Program-made: the position numbers and the translations under genes
The notes under the pieces: model-generated
What the model saw: the letters and a program-made list of their open reading frames with translations, nothing else
What the model was told of the DNA's origin: nothing
Databases searched by the model: none
Shown: piece by piece, positions 1 through 11,639 of the stretch
How the letters are laid out: every line of letters begins with the position of its first letter
How positions within the stretch are numbered: the first letter of the stretch is position 1
Assembly: GCA_021234535.1 (NCBI GenBank)
Contig: CM037845.1
Coordinates: 2,074,501 to 2,138,500 of the forward strand
Reading direction: 5' to 3'
DNA length: 64,000 nucleotides
Source of the DNA: Stichopus chloronotus
Lineage: Eukaryota > Echinodermata > Holothuroidea > Aspidochirotida > Stichopodidae

Positions 1-514
1 CACCAACAGTGCAGAAATTCGAACTATATCGATAAATTTGTGAAAATTTTAATGGGTACTGACAAACAACAATGCCAATAATTAGCATCACTATTCACAT
101 CCAGAAAATTGTAAAAACTCTCCATTTTTATTAATTTTTCATCATAGTTTGTACTGGCGGTGTCAAAGTTTTTCCAAAACCAATTTAAGTCATAACTTAC
201 TCGCTCATTGGAAGTCATTTGTATGTGACACATGGGGAAGCTCTTAGTTTGACCATCGGCCTGTCAATAGAAGCCTTATGTTAAGGAAACTTGACAAAAA
301 ATTGACAGGTTTGGGAAGACTAACTGAATTTCATAAAACAACTCAAAGTGCCTCTTTAATGTCTTTACATACAAGTCAACATACCTGAAAGCAATACAGC
401 GTTTCAGTAAGTACACCACTGCCCATATTACTCAATTATCATTCATGCACGATAGAGATATTAGAGATGCATTGTATGACAGTTTAAAAAGACACTTTAA
501 AAGCAAAAGGAGAA
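1..514. other. Non-coding flank, nothing recognised
   Basis: AT-rich sequence with no ORF resembling a known family and no splice-bounded exon. The short minus-strand ORF at 24-233 has no recognisable content. Confidence 0.5.
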
Positions 515-1060
515 GCATTTTGCAGACTTACATAGAATTGGCCATAGGGTAAACAAAAAACAAAGACTAAAAATTCATGAACACCATAAGATAACCGCTA
601 ACAGAGTATCATTATAGGACAAAGCATCAACATTGTACAAGAGAATCTGTAGGAAGTGCTGCACTTTGCAGAATTTCATAAAATGGATCCATAGGGTATA
701 CATGGGACCTTGGACAGAAAAGTTTTTTAAACCCCACAGGAACTACCACACAAGGATCATCGTGTCCAAGTTACACATTAATCCATGAAAGCATGTGCGA
801 AGAGCAGCATTTCAAACAGAATTTCAAAAAATTGGCCTTGGGTCCCACATGGGGCCTGGACTAAAAATCTCTAACACAATGAAAGGTACCGTTCAGGAAA
901 CACCATTATGACAAATCATCAACATGGCAAGAAAATCTGTGGGTGAGGTACTTGGCAGAATTTCATAAAATGGGTCATAGGACCCACATGGGACCTTAGA
1001 CCAAAATTTCTTTGACCACCCCAAAAGACCCAGAGCATTTTGAACAATTGTGAACAGATA
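515..1060 (+). repeat. Diverged tandem repeat, about 4 units of 140-150 bp
   Basis: The phrase CAGAATTTCATAAAATGG, followed by a CATAGG or CCCACATGGG block, recurs in diverged form near 521, 667, 817 and 955, so the spacing is about 140-150 bp. The units are well diverged, so this is an old array. A single related unit is seen again near 9760-9840, which shows the unit is also dispersed. No coding potential was seen. Confidence 0.6.
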
Positions 1061-4000
1061 GATGAAGTAACGGACGCCGTACCATTACAATAACTCACTC
1101 TGCAGCTAGTTGGTATGGGCTAAAAATGAATTTAATTTACCCGTTTATTACTTTGATAATGTGTAAAATCCATGGTTACAATGGCATGGTTATCCTAAAG
1201 GTAATCAGCACTGTCTGCCCGGATGATATAATCAGGGGCGGTGCACCTAGATCTAAATGCCGCGCTAACAAGGAGAAGCTGAGACACTACTCACCCAAAC
1301 GGAAGTGACCTGACCAGAAGTTCAAAGGAAACAATGAAGGATGCAGACGCTATACACTAATCTAAAAATGAGTCCAGTTCAGCGATGATAACTGAGGACA
1401 ACTGAAAATCGAAATGTTTAATAGTGGCCACAGCAGGTGTCCAGCAGACTATAGACTATTGTTGTGATTGATTATACCTCTGAAAAGTATTCAAGACCAG
1501 AAATATGGCAACATGGAAAGTTTTTTTTTTTATTTTAATTAAACGTTTAATCCCAAAAGCTCCCATGCCTAACTTTAATGTAACGATTTTTAACTTGAGA
1601 TATAAATAAAGGAATTTAAATTGCACCTTAAAAAAAACATAAAAATGGCAGGTTATGGGCATATATAAGAAATTCTACTTCATTGCACATGAGCATACAT
1701 CTGAAAATTCTGAAAGTGTAGCTACTAAGAACGATTCTATAAATCTTAAGTTTTCCAGAGGATTACATCGAAGTTACAATTCGGATGTCCGAAATTCTAA
1801 TTTAGATATTTTGATGTCACCGTTGCGGATGGCAAAGTCACATGTTGCCTCGGGAAACCATTGCCATGTCAATATAGTGGAATAAGACATGTATACGGAG
1901 GTCGTGTTCCTGGTTGTCATGTGTTTGTAACCTAGATCCCTTGGCGGCAAAACTGTATACCGGCCTAAAGCACAGAGCTCTCATAAACAGCTACCTGCAT
2001 GAAGTGCGTTGTTGAGTTCTTTCCAATGGTCCTTCAATAAATGTTAAAAAATAATGACTAAAAATTAGGGAAAAAAGTCAACCATGTTGAGATCAAGTTG
2101 TACGCCAAAAATGTGAATTCATCATTGCCCACACTGCAGAGGTTCAATGTGTGTCCACAAATGAACGTTTTGGCGGTCCAGCAAAAAGGGAAAAAATGAT
2201 CATGTGGTTCGAAAACGGTAATGTGCAAGAAGACCAGTGGACAGATAAAACATGTATTTGATGCTGATTGATTTGTGTACAATCCATTCCTTGGTAAAGT
2301 AATCAACTGCTACTCATCAACTCAAAGAAGCAACGAACATGCAAAGTATGTAGCCCTACGTTCATAAAGCAGACTTCTTCATAAGAAGTAAATAACACGT
2401 TGCGTAGCAATGTAGGGGCCTACCAGCCTGCAAAGCAGCCGTACAATTTAGACTGAAGTATCCACTTCCGGGAATTACGCCGATAAAAATGCAAAGTCTA
2501 AAATTCAGTGGTAATATTGACCAGGATATAACTATGTCAAAATACTATATGATGATACGGGTAGGCAACACGTCACAGAAATCATATGATGTAGGCCACG
2601 CTCCGCACACGCAGGCCTACTTGCATTGGTTCTATCTTACCAAGCCTGAAGAGATGCTTGATCTGACATTGCGTGCGCATATGCAGCGTATAAATGTAAC
2701 GTAAAAATCTCCACACATGCAATCATGGCCGTACGGGAGCCTTTCATTTTAGGGAGGGAAGTGGGCAGTGGCGATACTTTGACCGACCAAATTTGATGTT
2801 CATATCTGATACATTTTCTCTTTAATATGGTTCTAATATGGCAGGGCAGTATAACTCGACTTACTGTTGAGCCATTGCTGACTTCTCAGTCAGCAATACC
2901 TTGGCTGCATGAAAACTATGCATAGCAATAGGCTATTTTCCTTCTTACAAACAAGTCAGTCAGTCAGTTCACTCAGTTTCCACTGAGGAGTTTGTTCGAA
3001 TACCTTCGTTCTAACATGGGCAACGGCAAGTGTATTGCAACATACTGCCCTATTCTGTGAAACAAAAGGTATTTAGGTGAGGAGAGGGGGTTCAGTACAG
3101 GGGGAGCTATTTACGCAACGCCACTATGAGTTTGCGCAGAGCGTACGAGGACATTACTGTACTTACTTTACAAACCCTCACTGATGGCCGGAACCGGCAC
3201 TTTCAGGATGTCCTATGCTACATGTGCTTGGCATTGGGATCATATGTCTGCAATATCTCAATCAACGAGAAACACATCAATCTATATGAAAAATGACAAA
3301 ACAAATCAGCTAGGACGAGGTCATACAATAATCACAGTTATGCCCCCTCTTCATTTATCATTGGAGCAGTTGGCAAAAATCGGAGCCTGAACACGACTTT
3401 ACGTCTCCATTTTGTTTTCATTGGTGAAACTATGCCCCCAACGCTATGCCCTCCACCGTTTTTGACGCGACGAAGAGTGTCAAATCAGCGAGGCTCAGCT
3501 GAACAAGATGTTACTGATATTGTGGCTAGTGCTTTAGTGTAAAAGTTCAAAGAAATATTGACTAGCTCCTTTCAATAATCAGAACAAAACTGAGGAACTG
3601 GAGAAAATAAAGGCTAAATTCATTAAAAAACTTTTTCAGTATTTCCAATTTTCGATGGAAAAATGGACAGAATTTATTTCTGACTCGGCACACATATTTT
3701 AATCGAGTGAGGAGATATTTGCCAACGAGTAAGCCTTCTCTAGCCCAACAGAAAGAGGACTGTCGATCCCAAATCAAGAACCCCTGACCTCCCCCTTCCT
3801 CCTTGCCCCAAACTACCGTGCTTACCAGCATCGCTCGCAATACAGATAGCCTAACATGTACATTTTATGTACCTGCATTTGTAACTACGTTCCTGTATTT
3901 CTATTTCAGTATACACGCCCATTCATAAATTTAATTTGACGTAGCCTTTATCACACAAAACTACAAAAGAGAGACTAAGGCTGATTAGTTCAATGACAAG

Positions 4001-4145
4001 TGTCGTTTATGATTACATTACAGCTAAGACGTCCTCGGGGTGATCTGCTCCATGTATTTAAAATCGCTCATGATATTGATGAGTTGGTTTTCAATTTTTT
4101 TTTTTACAGTGTTTTTATTCAAGGATTCTCATGGTCACAGATTTT
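1061..4145. other. Non-coding stretch, nothing recognised
   Basis: Only short ORFs under 95 codons with no recognisable domain, no splice-bounded exon and no RNA gene. A small palindromic 'gttgagccattgctga / gtcagcaatac' area near 2870-2900 is too weak to call. Confidence 0.4.
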
Positions 4146-4149
4146 AAGC

Positions 4150-4290
4150 TTCAAAAGATGCGTTGCATAAGCTGGATTTTAGAAAGTCCTTCCTCTTACA
4201 TAGAGTTGTAGATGAATGGAATGATCTACCAGAGACTGTGGTGATATCTAAGCGGTGTTGATGCCTTTAAAGGCGATTGATCGTCCTATA
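4150..4290 (+). mobile_element. Decayed 3' end of a non-LTR retrotransposon (LINE) reverse-transcriptase ORF
   Basis: From 4191 one frame reads RKSFLLHRVVDEWNDLPETV, the conserved 'RK-F-RV--WN-LP--VV' phrase found at the C-terminus of many animal LINE polyproteins. The stretch just before it is in another frame and contains a stop. The downstream VDAFKGD phrase (normally about 10 residues after LP--VV) is also in a different frame, so at least two frameshifts have accumulated. No endonuclease or reverse-transcriptase core remains upstream. This is a dead 5'-truncated copy; the clade cannot be assigned from this fragment. Confidence 0.7.
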
Positions 4291-4300
4291 ATCATTCATA

Positions 4301-6300
4301 TGACGTTGGTCTTCTCTTGATAACTCTCTGCAAATGAATGTACCCGTGAACAGCTAGCAATAAACTATTATGATATGAAAGGGGTATATATACATACAGA
4401 AAGCCTTCCAAAGTTTTATTACTACTTGCAAGGAGTACCGTAACTTGTGACGTTAGCATAGAGTCATCAAGAAGAAACTGACGTCACATGATGAAATAAC
4501 AAGACGACCAATCACCTTTAAGAACGCTCTTGACAAACATTTTCGGCAGTGTGGGATACTCTTATTGTTATTGCTATTTTCATAAAATATAGAACACTGG
4601 GGTTGTGAGCAGCACACGTGTAGGGGCACATTAAACGAAAATAACGAGAAGCAGTGCATAAAGCAGAACAACCGCCAACACTTTTGGCGGAGTCTACGGG
4701 GTACTGGAATGGCTATCTCTGGATTGTTTGCACATGATGTTATCATGGTTTCATTCGAAGTATAATTATTACTTTCACCATCCATATCCTTCGTTTTAAG
4801 GTAGCCACCTCTCTCTGTCTCTCTCTCTGCTAATACACACTTCATAAACCTTATTGCCGGAATACCAAATATTTTGACTTCCTTTTGTTTGCTAGATGTC
4901 CCTGAGAATTTTCTCATCCGAGAGGTAAGTTTAATTCAACTCTGACATCTGTTTCTGATATATGTAAAGCGAGAATCCCGCTCGAATTTCTTCCTGGCAA
5001 AATATTGACTTAAGATCGGGACTTCCGGGCTACGTCTGTATAGAGCTTATTCCTCCCAGTATGCCTTCAACATATTGGCTACCAAGGATTTACCAATGGT
5101 GACATCCGTTCAGATGTCATGAACTCACGGTGACCCTTTTCTTTCATGGGGAGGGGGAGGGGGCATGCCTCCCACAAATATGAACTTCTTGCAAAAGTGC
5201 ATTGTTATAAACCCCCAACTAATGTCGGAATAATCTGTTTAACATTGACATAATTTTGTAGGGTACGACTGCCTCTGGAAAAGAAATTTGCAATTTTAAA
5301 CCCATAAGAGTGGAGCCAGGGGTGGGACGGGTGGGGGCTGGACTCTGTCGTGTCGTCATGACGACCGAAGCGAATACGCATTAACGATTTAATAATTATC
5401 AGTCCATTCGATCACAAACATAAATCTTCTGGCGATATGTGCCGTATAGTAGCTGATCACACTCATGACTTTAAGTATAAGACCTGGGTAGACAACTGTA
5501 TATGGTCTGGAAATTGCTAGAGACGCTAGAATGGTCACGTCGTGAAAAACATGACATACTGTTCCATTACTGAACTTTCATTTTTCGTTTATGGTTTGGC
5601 ATTTCACGCGGAAATCTTTGGAAAGAGAAAACCCATGCATGTTTCATTGTTTCAAAATTGAGCAAAACATCTACATGCCCCAAAATGTGTTTTAATGAAG
5701 TTATTTCATTGCATAGAGTTTTGTAAATAAACTAAAGCTTACTTGACTATGTACAACAAACTGATGAGATGCAGAAAGTCTTTAAGTTTAATGAACGTTC
5801 AAAACAGTTTCCAAATATGTGACAAGGTATTTATTGTGCATGAATTAAAGTGTAAAGTGGCCCTGAGATGTTGGTTCTTTGTTGATTGATCATGTGATTA
5901 AAATCACGTGGGAGTTACATTTAATTTTTTAAGACGATACTTTAAAAAAAAAAAAAAAAACCGACGACTGATCATCAAGTAGAATTTCGATGGAACTTGT
6001 CACATCAACAACAAAATTAAAAAATCTTTCAAAGCTGCTAGCCTGCATCTCGTAAATGGAAACATCGAAAACTTGATATTACGAAGTTTAAAGAGAAAAA
6101 AGAAAACATTTTGTTTGTGGTTTATTGTATGGCTAAGCCTGTGCCAGCCACACATAATTTCGTCAATTAAAGTTGCTAATTCTACTGGACGGTCTCCGAT
6201 TAGGGTCCATTGCTCCCACTGGGCGTAATAACCTGGACCTATAGAGATAGGTCATGTGTGGGTGGTTGTATAATTCGAACCCGGCCTGTGTAGTGATCAT
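4301..6300. other. Non-coding stretch, nothing recognised
   Basis: Contains a minus-strand ORF of 154 codons (4453-4917) with no recognisable family, skewed composition and a CTCTCT simple-sequence stretch inside it, so it is not called a gene. It also has an A-run near 5942 and G-rich patches near 5148 and 5310. Confidence 0.4.
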
Positions 6301-6307
6301 TGTGGTA

Positions 6308-6392
6308 ACATACCGGGTGTCTGACATATAGGGTGTCTGGCATACCGGGTGTCTGACATACCGGGTGTCTGACATACCGGGTGTCTGAATAC
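6308..6392. repeat. 16-bp minisatellite
   Basis: About five tandem copies of the unit ACATACCGGGTGTCTG, the second one varied (CATATAGGG). The array creates an artificial repetitive ORF on the minus strand (period 16 bp, so the frame shifts with each copy). No function is evident. Confidence 0.85.
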
Positions 6393-7340
6393 CGGATATG
6401 TTAGAATAAGTGAATGCTATTTCGTCATGGACGTGACTGACAGTATTTATTTTAGTGGCCAGGTTAATGTTACAATGTTTTGAAAACTCGTCGGCTCGTT
6501 ATGTGGTGAAAACAGCAACTGGTGTAAATTTGCCTGTCATGATATTGTACTTGGCAAAAGTAGTATGTAAAACAAAGCACATTAATTTGTCTCCTGCACT
6601 CTTACAATTAACTTGGTGCTGGATCTGACATGGGAGGTAATCACAAACCAAGGCTGAGACTACAACACATATTATGACATAATAGCAAATAGCTAAAACC
6701 CATTGAGGGATAGTTTCACACGTCCAGCATCTACAGCAGAGATTTCTCACTGCAAAACTTGCATAACACAAGAGCAATGGAACGTAGCAAACATCGCATT
6801 GACCACAATCACACATACATACACATATACCCTGTAAATGTAAGGACACCCTGTTCAGGACTACGCTAACACAAATAATAGCATGGAAGTATTTTGTGGT
6901 CTGCACAGGAAGTACTGCGATCTTCCTTCCTACTATGTGTGCGAACGAACCAGGCTGTAGACGTGGAGCCCGTATGCAATTGACACGGCTGGATACACAC
7001 CGTTCTGGAACATAACACTCAAAATTATAGAAAAGCTAGTATGATGACAAAATACAAATAACATGAACTCAGCGATACAAAACAAGAAAGAGCTAAAAAT
7101 ATTAGAAAATTTTCAGTGAATTCGTTAGCGAAAATAGTAGTTATTTCCTTACCTTGCATAGTTGTTAGGCAAATTCGTAGCTGCACAGTGTCTTCCTTGT
7201 ACCAGCAATCTATTCAAGTGGTTCATTTGCTGTGTACTTCGAACTGTATAGAAAAAGTAAATATACGGAGGTTTAGAGGGAACATCGCAACGATGCATTA
7301 GATGCTGACAAATTGTAAGTAGTTTTCGGCTGGGTAATCT
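6393..7340. other. Non-coding stretch with one unexplained Cys-rich ORF
   Basis: The minus-strand ORF 6499-6906 (135 codons) is rich in Cys and has a hydrophobic stretch that could span a membrane. It shows no recognisable family, no splice context and no conserved motif. In 64 kb of six frames one such ORF is expected by chance, so it is left as unassigned. Confidence 0.35.
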
Positions 7341-7502
7341 TCAAAACAACCAGAAAGCCAAAAGGCATAGTGATTCCTTGCCTTGGTTATATTATAAAAA
7401 ACATGAATTACCCACATGAAAAGTATGAGTTCAATTACAGTTTATTCTTCTTGAAATATCATGGTAACAAACGTTTGACCCAGAATGACCCTTCACCTTC
7501 TC

Positions 7503-7856
7503 TTAAAGGGAAGTAGGGCGTTTGTTTTACAGGAAACATCCATACCTTTAAAACCAATGTTTGTGGGCGCAGAATGAGAGATTATTCAAAATAAGGAAAT
7601 ACGGTGGCCTTCTTTTCAAGAAATAAGTTTCTCACCGAGAGAAACTCAGTTATTTGTTGCTCAACACTAATTTGTTCACCCAAACTTTTCAAAATTCAAA
7701 TGATGCATCTTCCGTTACTCATCACATGCATAATGTCTTGAGGAGATGAAGCTTTGGCAGATGTTTATTGATGAGACTGAATAGTTTAACGATGACTAAC
7801 ACTATTTTCTTTTGTTAGTCATGTTGGTGCATTCTAAACGCCCTATTTCCCTTTAA
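7503..7856. mobile_element. TTAA-flanked MITE (piggyBac-type target site) nested in repeat B
   Basis: The left end reads TTAAAGGGAAGTAGGGCGTT. The right end, read on the opposite strand, is TTAAAGGGAAATAGGGCGTT, so the terminal inverted repeats match at all but one of the first 20 positions. Both ends abut TTAA, the target duplicated by piggyBac-type transposases. The 354-bp element has no transposase ORF, so it is non-autonomous. A second, older copy lies at about 57240-57574. The assignment to piggyBac rests on the TTAA alone. Confidence 0.75.
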
Positions 7857-8136
7857 AACAATAAGTGTTCAAATTGATAGAAATCATCTATTCAGTGTAG
7901 GCAATGCACATCCTAATTACGAAATCCCTCGCAGTTACCCTCCTTGAAGTATATTAAGTGTTTACAAGATTTTGACTTGTGGTGACCTCAAATGACCTTT
8001 GAAATACACAAGAAACGATAGCGATCATCTACTTAGTATGGGCAATCCACATACTAAGTATGACATCAGTCAAGGTTACCCTTCTTGAGATATCTTGTTT
8101 ACAAGGTTTTGCCGTTTGATCTCTGGTGACCTCAAA

Positions 8137-8149
8137 TGACCTTTGACCT
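8137..8149 (-). promoter_or_regulatory. Perfect DR1 nuclear-receptor element inside repeat B
   Basis: TGACCTTTGACCT is the exact reverse complement of AGGTCA-A-AGGTCA, a direct repeat with one-base spacing. This is the consensus bound by RXR heterodimers, HNF4 and COUP-TF class receptors. It recurs perfectly at 47905-47917 and with one mismatch at 48193-48205 and 9962-9974. Occupancy in vivo is unknown; the site may be only a feature of the repeat. Confidence 0.4.
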
Positions 8150-8261
8150 CCACCATAAGCAATAGGGATCATCTGCTCAGTACTGTCAACCTACACACCA
8201 AGTATGAGATCAGTCAAGGTTACACTTCTTGAGATATTATGTTTACATGTTTACAATATGA

Positions 8262-8490
8262 ATTACGTATCTAAAATTAAATTAAACCTATCTAAAATCT
8301 TAAATTCAATTCGAGATATCTGGAAATTAGTTCTAGGTATCTGAAAGTCTATTTTAGATATCTTACAATTAATTAGAGATATATAAAATTCAATATCAGA
8401 TAACTGAAATTGAGTTTTAGATTTCTGAAAATCAATTTCAGATATCTAAAATTCAGTTCTAGATATATGAATTTCAATTGCAGATATCTT
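8262..8490. repeat. 21-bp-phased palindromic array (AGATATCT core)
   Basis: The 8-bp palindrome AGATATCT, or a one- or two-base variant, starts at 8314, 8335, 8356, 8377, 8398, 8419, 8440, 8461 and 8482, which is nine units in unbroken 21-bp register. The 13-bp spacers are AT-rich and centred on AATT. Less regular copies extend back to about 8262. The units are 70-90 percent alike, so the period has been preserved better than the sequence. No ORF is present. Confidence 0.85.
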
Positions 8491-8499
8491 CAATTCTAA

Positions 8500-9700
8500 T
8501 TCCTGATTAAATGTTAAAATGGCTTTGTTACAGGGTGCTCTTCATTTTTTTTAAGTTTGGTTTGACTTGCTTGACTGAAGTTTTTAGAAGTGTTCCCCAT
8601 TTTCAAATAATTGTAGTTCAAGGTGACTGAAGTTTAACAAGAGAACTTTTAACAGTTCTCTTCCATGTAAAGGTTGATTCCTTCGCTTTTAATAGACACA
8701 AATTTTGCACTTAGGGGTCTAATCGCATGCATCTTCTGACTAAATGAGTTTGGGGCAGACCCAAATATACCGTGATCACTCACCGCCACTACTATTGATC
8801 ACTCCAAGCCATTATTAATCACTCCCAAGTATCTGTCACTCCCATCCATTCTCCCTGTGAAAGAAAAGGGAAAATTTGGTAACCATCACCAGTCTAATAA
8901 GAGTCGTCTGCAAAGATACAGACATACAGGGTTCAGTGTTAGGGGTGCGTGGTTGGGGTGGAAAGGTGGATAGGTGCCAAATCCTACTGCCTCTCACCCC
9001 TCCTAAACGTAAATATTAATCGCATCACCTTTTCTGTCACTTTCTCATTCCATTGGAAGTTTTATGGCATTTTTTAAAGGATTCTTATCTTAAAGATTTA
9101 CAGGTTGTATATAGTGACCTATTGTTGACGTTATAGACTCCCTAAAGATCGACCCACGAAATGATAAGATAGAGTTTTTACGTTTGATTTGTACGGCGCC
9201 TCTTTATGGACGTGAAGGTGACCTTTGACATCGAGGTGTTCATTTAAACAGACGTTGCCATTTGGAACAAAACACTGGTCAGTCTCTTGAAGCTACGCGT
9301 ACATACGTATAGTGCTCTACTGTGTTGCTGATTTACCCCGACGGGCTCCGTGGTTCTTTGAGGGGAGATTATTGTAACCGTAGCCCTTTATTCTCAACCA
9401 AGGGTAATCCACAATTTATCACAGCCTAAAAAAGTTACACCACTACCATAGTACTTTTTATAGACTACACTATGCAATGTCCGTTATCAAAATGCTGAAA
9501 GAAGATGCTGGCTAAAGCAGACACAAATCTCTAAAATACTGACGGTAATCATTTTTTTTTTCTCTTTTAACAAAAACCACAATGCTAATTTGGCAAACCT
9601 TTCACATCGTAAAGCAAAATATGCAGAAAAGAAACATTTTGATTAACTTCATACAGTGGTACATATGAGGACCAATATCCCTATAGAACCTGAAGGAACC
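8500..9700. other. Non-coding stretch, nothing recognised
   Basis: No ORF over 60 codons and no recognised repeat. A run of 'atcactcc' repeats lies near 8770-8850, too irregular to call. Confidence 0.35.
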
Positions 9701-10135
9701 TCTACCATAGTAGTAATGAGACACAATTTCAACTTAATACCATACAATCCGTAGCCTGGGAGAAGAGTCTTTTAGCATGATTTCATAAAAAAGTCCATAT
9801 GGCCCATTTGGAAGATGGACCCAAATATCTGTGACACCCCAAAGACACTACTACCATACTGCATCCATATACCAAGTATTAACTTTGTCCAGCTGTATTA
9901 CTTGAAATATCCTGTTTACAAGGTTTTCAGATTTTCCCCCAGTTCCCCCAGGTTCCCCAGACGACCTTTGACCTCCGCCAAAAAAAAAGAAGGGAACCCG
10001 TTCTCAACATGGCAAACATACATATCAAGTTTGACTTTCATCCGACTCTCCCCTATTAAGTTAGAGCGTACCTAAGCAAGTGTTAAAGACACAAACACCC
10101 ATACCCACACGCACACACCCTCGCCCGCCTGCTGA
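9700..10135 (+). repeat. Fragment related to the 0.5-kb repeat and to repeat B
   Basis: The first part (about 9760-9840) resembles the 'atttcataaaa...cccatttgg' unit of 515-1060. The following part ('ataccaagtat...ttgaaatatcctgtttacaagg...gacctttgacctccgcc') follows the order of repeat B modules and carries a one-mismatch DR1 at 9962-9974. It ends in a CA-rich tail. This links the two repeat families into one mosaic element. Confidence 0.5.
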
Positions 10136-10519
10136 ACAGACTCTCTGGTAGCTCCCTGATGTTAATGGCGCTCTTTCAGTAATCATAATACAACCTTTCT
10201 ATACACAAGATATGGTAGGTATGCCATGTAAAATATCTATTACGGAAGTGGTATTCTTGAATGATGAAGTAGGATTATCTTTTGGACTAATAAAACACAC
10301 ACACAATAGAAAGTTTACAGTATGCTAACGCCAACCTGACAGCATAGGTTCCTCAGCTGACGCAAGAAACCAAAAATGTGGAGGCTTAAGATAGGTTCAG
10401 CCTCCAACCAAAAACTTTTCCAAAATTTTTTTTAACCAAATTTTCCAGTACGTTCCGTATGACAAGGCGTTCTACATTTCATTCCCTTTTTGATGAATAT
10501 CGTCAAGTAATTATCAGAA

Positions 10520-10660
10520 CATTTTAAAAATATCTAAAGTTATTCTAATGATATCTTTTAATTAATGAGAGATATCTGCAATTCTTTCCAACTTTTAGCT
10601 GATATCAATAAATCGAACTCATGATACCTGGAATATATTTGGTGATATCTGTAAAATATT
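10520..10660. repeat. Second, decayed 21-bp-phased GATATC array
   Basis: ATATCT-type cores end at 10535, 10556 and 10577 (21-bp steps), then at 10607, 10629 and 10650 after a slip. The core is the same as in the arrays at 8262-8490 and 59350-59525, here with more drift. It passes into the CRE-bearing units downstream. Confidence 0.6.
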
Positions 10661-10779
10661 CATCATATACGGTACAGATAAAAAATTATTAAATTATTGA
10701 TATTATTAATTTAGTAACAGATATCATCAACTCTACAACTCTATGGCAAATATCAGTAATACAAATCCCTTATCGTTAA

Positions 10780-11340
10780 TTCTGGCTTATGTGAAAATAT
10801 CTTTGATTCGAATTATTGATATCATTAAATATGACGTCACATATGGTTAATTCTGGCCTATTTAAAGATATCTTCAATTGGAATTGCTGATATCATCAAG
10901 TGTGACGTTACATATCGTTAATTATTGTTGTTGTCAGTTGTAACGATTAGGTTAGGCCCTATAGTCTATCGCTTTGGTGTCTGTAATTTACGACTCCAAC
11001 ACTGCATACGTGTGCTAATGCATTGTACAATATACGTATACCTGGCCCCTAAATTGGCATCTCTGTGACGGTCACCCTGAGAAAATACACACGGTGACGT
11101 CATATTTCTACTATCATAAATTCAATCAAAGATACTTTTATATAAGGTGGAATTCACGATATGCGACGTCATATGTGCTTATATCATATATTCGAATTGA
11201 AGATATGTTTAAATAAGGTCGTATTAACGATATGTGACGTCATATTTGAAGGCGTCGTTAATCGAATTGAAGATATCTTTACAAAAGATGAAGTGAACGA
11301 TATCAGAAGATATCATTAGAGGTACTAGACTCATTATCTT
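10780..11340. repeat. Two clusters of about 71-bp units, each with TGACGTCA and GATATC palindromes
   Basis: TGACGTCA-type octamers lie at 10832-10839 and 10903-10910 (71 bp apart), then at 11095-11102, 11164-11171 (CGACGTCA) and 11235-11242 (steps of 69 and 71 bp). Between them each unit carries a 'ttcgaattgaagatatc' block and an 'aacgatat' block. About 150 bp of unrelated sequence separates the two clusters. TGACGTCA is the full CREB/ATF consensus, but no nearby gene start was found. Confidence 0.65.
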
Positions 11341-11609
11341 TATTGTTAACAATGTCATGTAGGGAGTTACTTTTCTCTGAGTTTGGCAATTGAGCCTAGG
11401 CTACGTAATAATCCTATGAATACCGGCCAAGTCTAGATAGCCAAGGCTTTTTTCTTCTTAGGACTGTGGATCAGGGTTAATAGTCCTGGAGCTAGCGAAG
11501 ATTTAATTCACATCACGAGTAGAAAAGGTTTGATTCCACGAATGGAAAGGGGGTGGTGTGGAAACATATGAATGGACATTCTTAAGTTTTGAAAATGGTG
11601 GGCATGGGC

Positions 11610-11623
11610 GGGGGGGGGGGGGG
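11610..11623 (+). repeat. Poly-G run
   Basis: Fourteen consecutive G. Similar runs of 12-15 G occur at 35695-35709, 57586-57597 and 58424-58437, all on the plus strand. Confidence 0.9.
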
Positions 11624-11639
11624 AGGGTTGAAACAAAAT

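Larger units (their letters stand above)
7340..8255 (+). repeat. Dispersed repeat family B, copy 1 (carries TGACCTTTGACCT), interrupted by a MITE
   Basis: Begins AACCAGAAAGCCAAAAGGC with GTGATTCCTTG downstream, and ends near 'gagatattatgtttacatg'. It matches the copy at 47495-48380 along most of its length, including the repeated 'actaagtatgacatcagtcaaggttaccc...gagatat...gtttacaag' and 'gacctcaaatgacctttgacctccacc' modules. Within it, three diverged internal modules of about 130 bp repeat. Copy 2 lacks the 350-bp segment at 7503-7856, which identifies that segment as a later insertion. The class of the host element is unknown; no coding capacity was seen. Confidence 0.75.

Noticed and set aside
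4453..4917. Minus-strand ORF of 154 codons
   Set aside because: No recognisable domain, it runs through CTCTCT simple sequence, and has no splice or upstream support. One ORF of this length is expected by chance in 64 kb.
6190..6300. GGTTCGAATT on the minus strand near 6280 as a tRNA B box
   Set aside because: No A box at the right distance and no cloverleaf could be drawn.
6499..6906. Minus-strand Cys-rich ORF of 135 codons with a possible membrane helix
   Set aside because: Composition follows local AT/GT-rich DNA, with no conserved motif or family. The helix-like stretch alone is not evidence.
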